From: an uncultured Eggerthellaceae bacterium
GTDB taxonomy: Bacteria; Actinomycetota; Coriobacteriia; Coriobacteriales; Eggerthellaceae
Direction: 5' to 3'
Length of the DNA: 7,701 nucleotides
NCBI GenBank assembly: GCA_910588205.1
Contig: CAJUQK010000047.1
Location: 1 to 7,701, forward strand
Shown piece by piece: positions 5,562 to 7,701 of this stretch. Within the stretch, counting starts at the first letter, position 1; each line of letters begins with the position of its first letter. Made by a program: the position numbers and the translations under genes. Under the pieces are notes generated by a model. It did no database searches and was not told the origin of the DNA. It saw only the letters and a program-made list of their open reading frames with translations.

Positions 5562-7701
5562 TCTACTCTCACCTCCGTCGCCCAGCCATTTTCGGCAAGC
5601 CATTTCTTTTCAGCATTTGTTAGCGTATGTATGCCCTTTCCCTTGTCATGAACTGTTCCATCGTAGTTCATGGCAGTTCCATCACTGAAATGTACGTGGG
5701 GTTTAGCGTATGGAGCATTCTCTTTTGCTGCATCATCGAATCTAGTAATGCTTTTCGGTGCTTTTCCAGTTGAGATCTGCTTGCTTATACTGCTTGAAGA
5801 TGCAATCTGTCCCGCCTTGCTCAAATCCATATAAGTTTCGTAACCGCTTTTGACATACTTTTCAGTCTTTGCAACCGCTCCGACACCTTTGCCACCTGCC
5901 TTGAGCGCGAACCCGGCACCTTTGCCGAAAAGCTTCCCCGGTGCGCTTCCCAAGCTCGTTATCGCTGAGATGCCAGAAGAGATGGCGCTCTCGTTGTCCC
6001 CTTCGAGGACATAGAGAAGAGCATTGAGGGAATCAGGGAGGACAGGCAGCGCATAGCCGAGCATATCCAAACCCATATGGTTGAGCTCGCGTCTCGCGTT
6101 GTCGCTCATGATCTTGGGGTTCAACTCGCAATAGCGCTTATGGTAGTCGTGTTGCAGCCTCTGCGCCCAGATCTTTCCCGACGAGCCCCGAGAGGGAGAT
6201 CCGCTCGAGATGCGGCCTGCGATCACGGACTTCAACTTGCTTACAATGATCGATTTCTGCAGCTCACGTTGCTGTCTCAAGACCTCCTTGGCGCTCTTGT
6301 TCTGCCGCGTCATGTTGTAGCCCACAGAGTTCGTGATGGCCTTACCGTATTGGCGCTTGTCCAGCTTGAGGCGCTGGGCTAAGGTGATATGTCCCGTCGG
6401 GTCCACGTGGTTCACAGGATCTGAGGCGCAGTAGAGATAGCGGTTGAGCGTTATGGGATCGAAGGTGTTGCCCAAGTAGGTGTCTGCCACCCCGAACCGT
6501 GCGCTTGTTGGGTCGTAATACCTAGCACGCAGATAGGTGAGGCCAGTCAAGGGGTCTTGCTCTTCTGCGTCATAGCCGAAGAACGGCTTCTCACGGGCAT
6601 CAGTGCCAGCTGTGACAGCCCCGAAGGCGCCATACCTCTTCCAGGAGGTGACGGCTCCTCCTAAGATGGTCTGAGCCACAGAGCCGCGTCCATCATGGAT
6701 GAACGCCTCTGTGGTACCCTCCCTCACCTGAGAGAGGCGCTCTAACCCATAGAAGACTGATGTTCTGCCATCTCTTGATGATGAGCTTCCCATGACCTCT
6801 GACACCTCGAAGAGAGACGAGTTCACATAGCTTGTGATGTCATAGGCCTCATCGGTTGCGGTAAGGGAGGCTTTGGGGAGAAGCGCCTTTGTCAGGGCCT
6901 CTGTCGCCTTGCCCTCCCACAGGTGCAAAAGGAGGTTAGGCAGCTCTTCGGGCACATAGCTCGCCCCGCGACCGAAGATATCCCGGGCCAAGCGGCAAGC
7001 CACGGGTATGGCCTCAGGCAGGAGCGCTGGATCTATGCAGGCAGACAGTCCCCCTGTCATGGCTGCCATGGCATGGAGGGCCACAGAGATGCCCCCTGCC
7101 ATCACCTGCCTATCTCCTTCATCCCCTCCGGTGAGGGCGCCTAAGAGCTCCGCTGCCCCTTGGGCAACAGGACCGTCAGGCAAGGTGCGCGTGGTGTGAT
7201 AGAGCGTAGAGGAACCTGCCTTGTTGCCATCCCCATCATAGACCGCTGCCATGAGCAAGAGGTCCCCTGCCATGACAGCCTCGAGGCGTCCCTCCACTCC
7301 GTAGGCATAGGTGAAGGACTCTTCAGGGGATGCCTTGGATATGAGCTGACCGTCTGCATCATAGGTGTAGTTGGTGGTGCCGTGGGTTGCGCTCTCTTCA
7401 GAGATGAGCCTATCTGAGGCATCATAGGTGTAGGTGACCTCATCGGCATCCGTTCCCTCACGGACAAGGTGGGTGCGGTTGCCGGCTCCGTCATAGGCGT
7501 AGCGCTCGGTGTAGGCCGCTCCATCTTCGGTGGCTTCCACGCTTGCGAGCTTGCCTGCAGGGGTGTAGGTGAAGACGCGGGAAGCGCTGCGAGCTGCGCC
7601 ATCTTCCCCCGTGACGGAAGACGCCTCAGAAGCTATGCGCCCCTCGGGGTCGTAAGAATAGGTGAAGGATGAGAGCGTCTGACCCTCAGGATCTGCGCTC
7701 T
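5558..7701 (-). CDS. Rhs/YD-repeat polymorphic toxin, 3' part (5' end outside window)
   Basis: The frame is open to the right window edge, so the true start lies outside; the GTG at 7540 is internal. Numbering from it gives 660 residues. YD repeats come first (YAYDGAGNRT, YTYDASDRL, YTYDADGQL). A hydrophobic insertion follows (about 115-225), then the Rhs-associated core with DGRGSVAQ, GLTYLRARYYDPTSARFG and DPVNHVDPTGH (380-384), after which variable tails begin. The 276-residue tail has basic helices, a pre-toxin hydrophobic segment (about 495-545, ALPVLPDSLNALLYVLEG) and a terminal domain with P614-H-V-H-F618, a DG-T-HD motif (to D632) and LTNAEKKWLAENGW. In known Rhs proteins the core forms a shell enclosing the tail, which is released as toxin. 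I infer an intercellular toxin, possibly nuclease-like through its histidines. Its immunity gene overlaps its stop codon. Confidence 0.93.
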   Translation of the reverse strand, partial: SADPEGQTLSSFTYSYDPEGRIASEASSVTGEDGAARSASRVFTYTPAGKLASVEATEDGAAYTERYAYDGAGNRTHLVREGTDADEVTYTYDASDRLISEESATHGTTNYTYDADGQLISKASPEESFTYAYGVEGRLEAVMAGDLLLMAAVYDGDGNKAGSSTLYHTTRTLPDGPVAQGAAELLGALTGGDEGDRQVMAGGISVALHAMAAMTGGLSACIDPALLPEAIPVACRLARDIFGRGASYVPEELPNLLLHLWEGKATEALTKALLPKASLTATDEAYDITSYVNSSLFEVSEVMGSSSSRDGRTSVFYGLERLSQVREGTTEAFIHDGRGSVAQTILGGAVTSWKRYGAFGAVTAGTDAREKPFFGYDAEEQDPLTGLTYLRARYYDPTSARFGVADTYLGNTFDPITLNRYLYCASDPVNHVDPTGHITLAQRLKLDKRQYGKAITNSVGYNMTRQNKSAKEVLRQQRELQKSIIVSKLKSVIAGRISSGSPSRGSSGKIWAQRLQHDYHKRYCELNPKIMSDNARRELNHMGLDMLGYALPVLPDSLNALLYVLEGDNESAISSGISAITSLGSAPGKLFGKGAGFALKAGGKGVGAVAKTEKYVKSGYETYMDLSKAGQIASSSSISKQISTGKAPKSITRFDDAAKENAPYAKPHVHFSDGTAMNYDGTVHDKGKGIHTLTNAEKKWLAENGWATEVRVE
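6453..6970 (-). repeat. 518-bp identical rhs core block, copy 1
   Basis: Identical to 2909-3426. It lies inside the longer homologous stretch 6389-7437 (partner 2845-3893), whose remaining parts carry many substitutions. The block covers the Rhs-associated core and part of the hydrophobic insertion. Confidence 0.9.

Noticed and set aside
5562..5603. Upstream start (residue 1 at 5603) for the first immunity protein
   Set aside because: It would overlap the toxin gene by 46 bases; the ATG at 5561 has GGAGGT at ideal spacing and the usual ATGA overlap.

Overview
The window is a stretch of an Rhs/YD-repeat polymorphic-toxin locus, and every convincing gene lies on the minus strand. Read in transcription order (right to left) it holds: (1) the 3' part of a large rhs gene whose frame is open to the right window edge (5558-7701), with a variable C-terminal toxin tail; (2) a 353-residue putative immunity gene overlapping its stop codon (4500-5561); (3) a 581-bp repeat-rich gap; (4) a second, 5'-truncated rhs core carrying a different toxin tail (2041-3864), with a 64-residue putative immunity gene one base downstream (1845-2039); (5) a second repeat-rich gap; (6) a small lipoprotein gene (911-1327); (7) a third repeat-rich gap; and (8) the broken 5' edge of a third rhs core (1-253), which runs off the left edge.

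This layout matches the known arrangement of one main rhs gene followed by orphan toxin/immunity modules, thought to be a reservoir from which new tails recombine onto the main gene. Supporting this, the cores of copies 1 and 2 are identical over 518 bp (2909-3426 = 6453-6970) but clearly diverged on both sides of that block. The first 194 bases of the window are a third identical copy of part of it. The tails diverge completely after the DPTGH motif. Each tail has a hydrophobic/helical pre-toxin stretch and then a short terminal domain with a P-H-x-H motif. I cannot name either toxin family with certainty.

The three gaps (254-910, 1328-1844, 3922-4499) are built from a shared set of short palindromic repeats. 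These are a 34-nt stem-loop element (three full copies and one deleted copy), a 159-bp repeat with an attC-like nested hairpin (two copies), a set of GTAGGGG-type palindromes, and a degenerate sequence found 5' of both truncated cores. No transposase, integrase, tRNA, rRNA or CRISPR array is visible.

Organism: the rhs core DNA is moderately GC-rich, while the toxin-tail ends and the immunity genes are visibly more AT-rich. Shine-Dalgarno sites are strong (GGAGGT, GGAGGG, AAGGGG), and there is a Sec/lipobox lipoprotein. A Gram-positive bacterium, perhaps an anaerobic actinobacterium of the Coriobacteriia type or a Firmicute, would fit. This is a weak inference, as no taxonomic marker gene is present.
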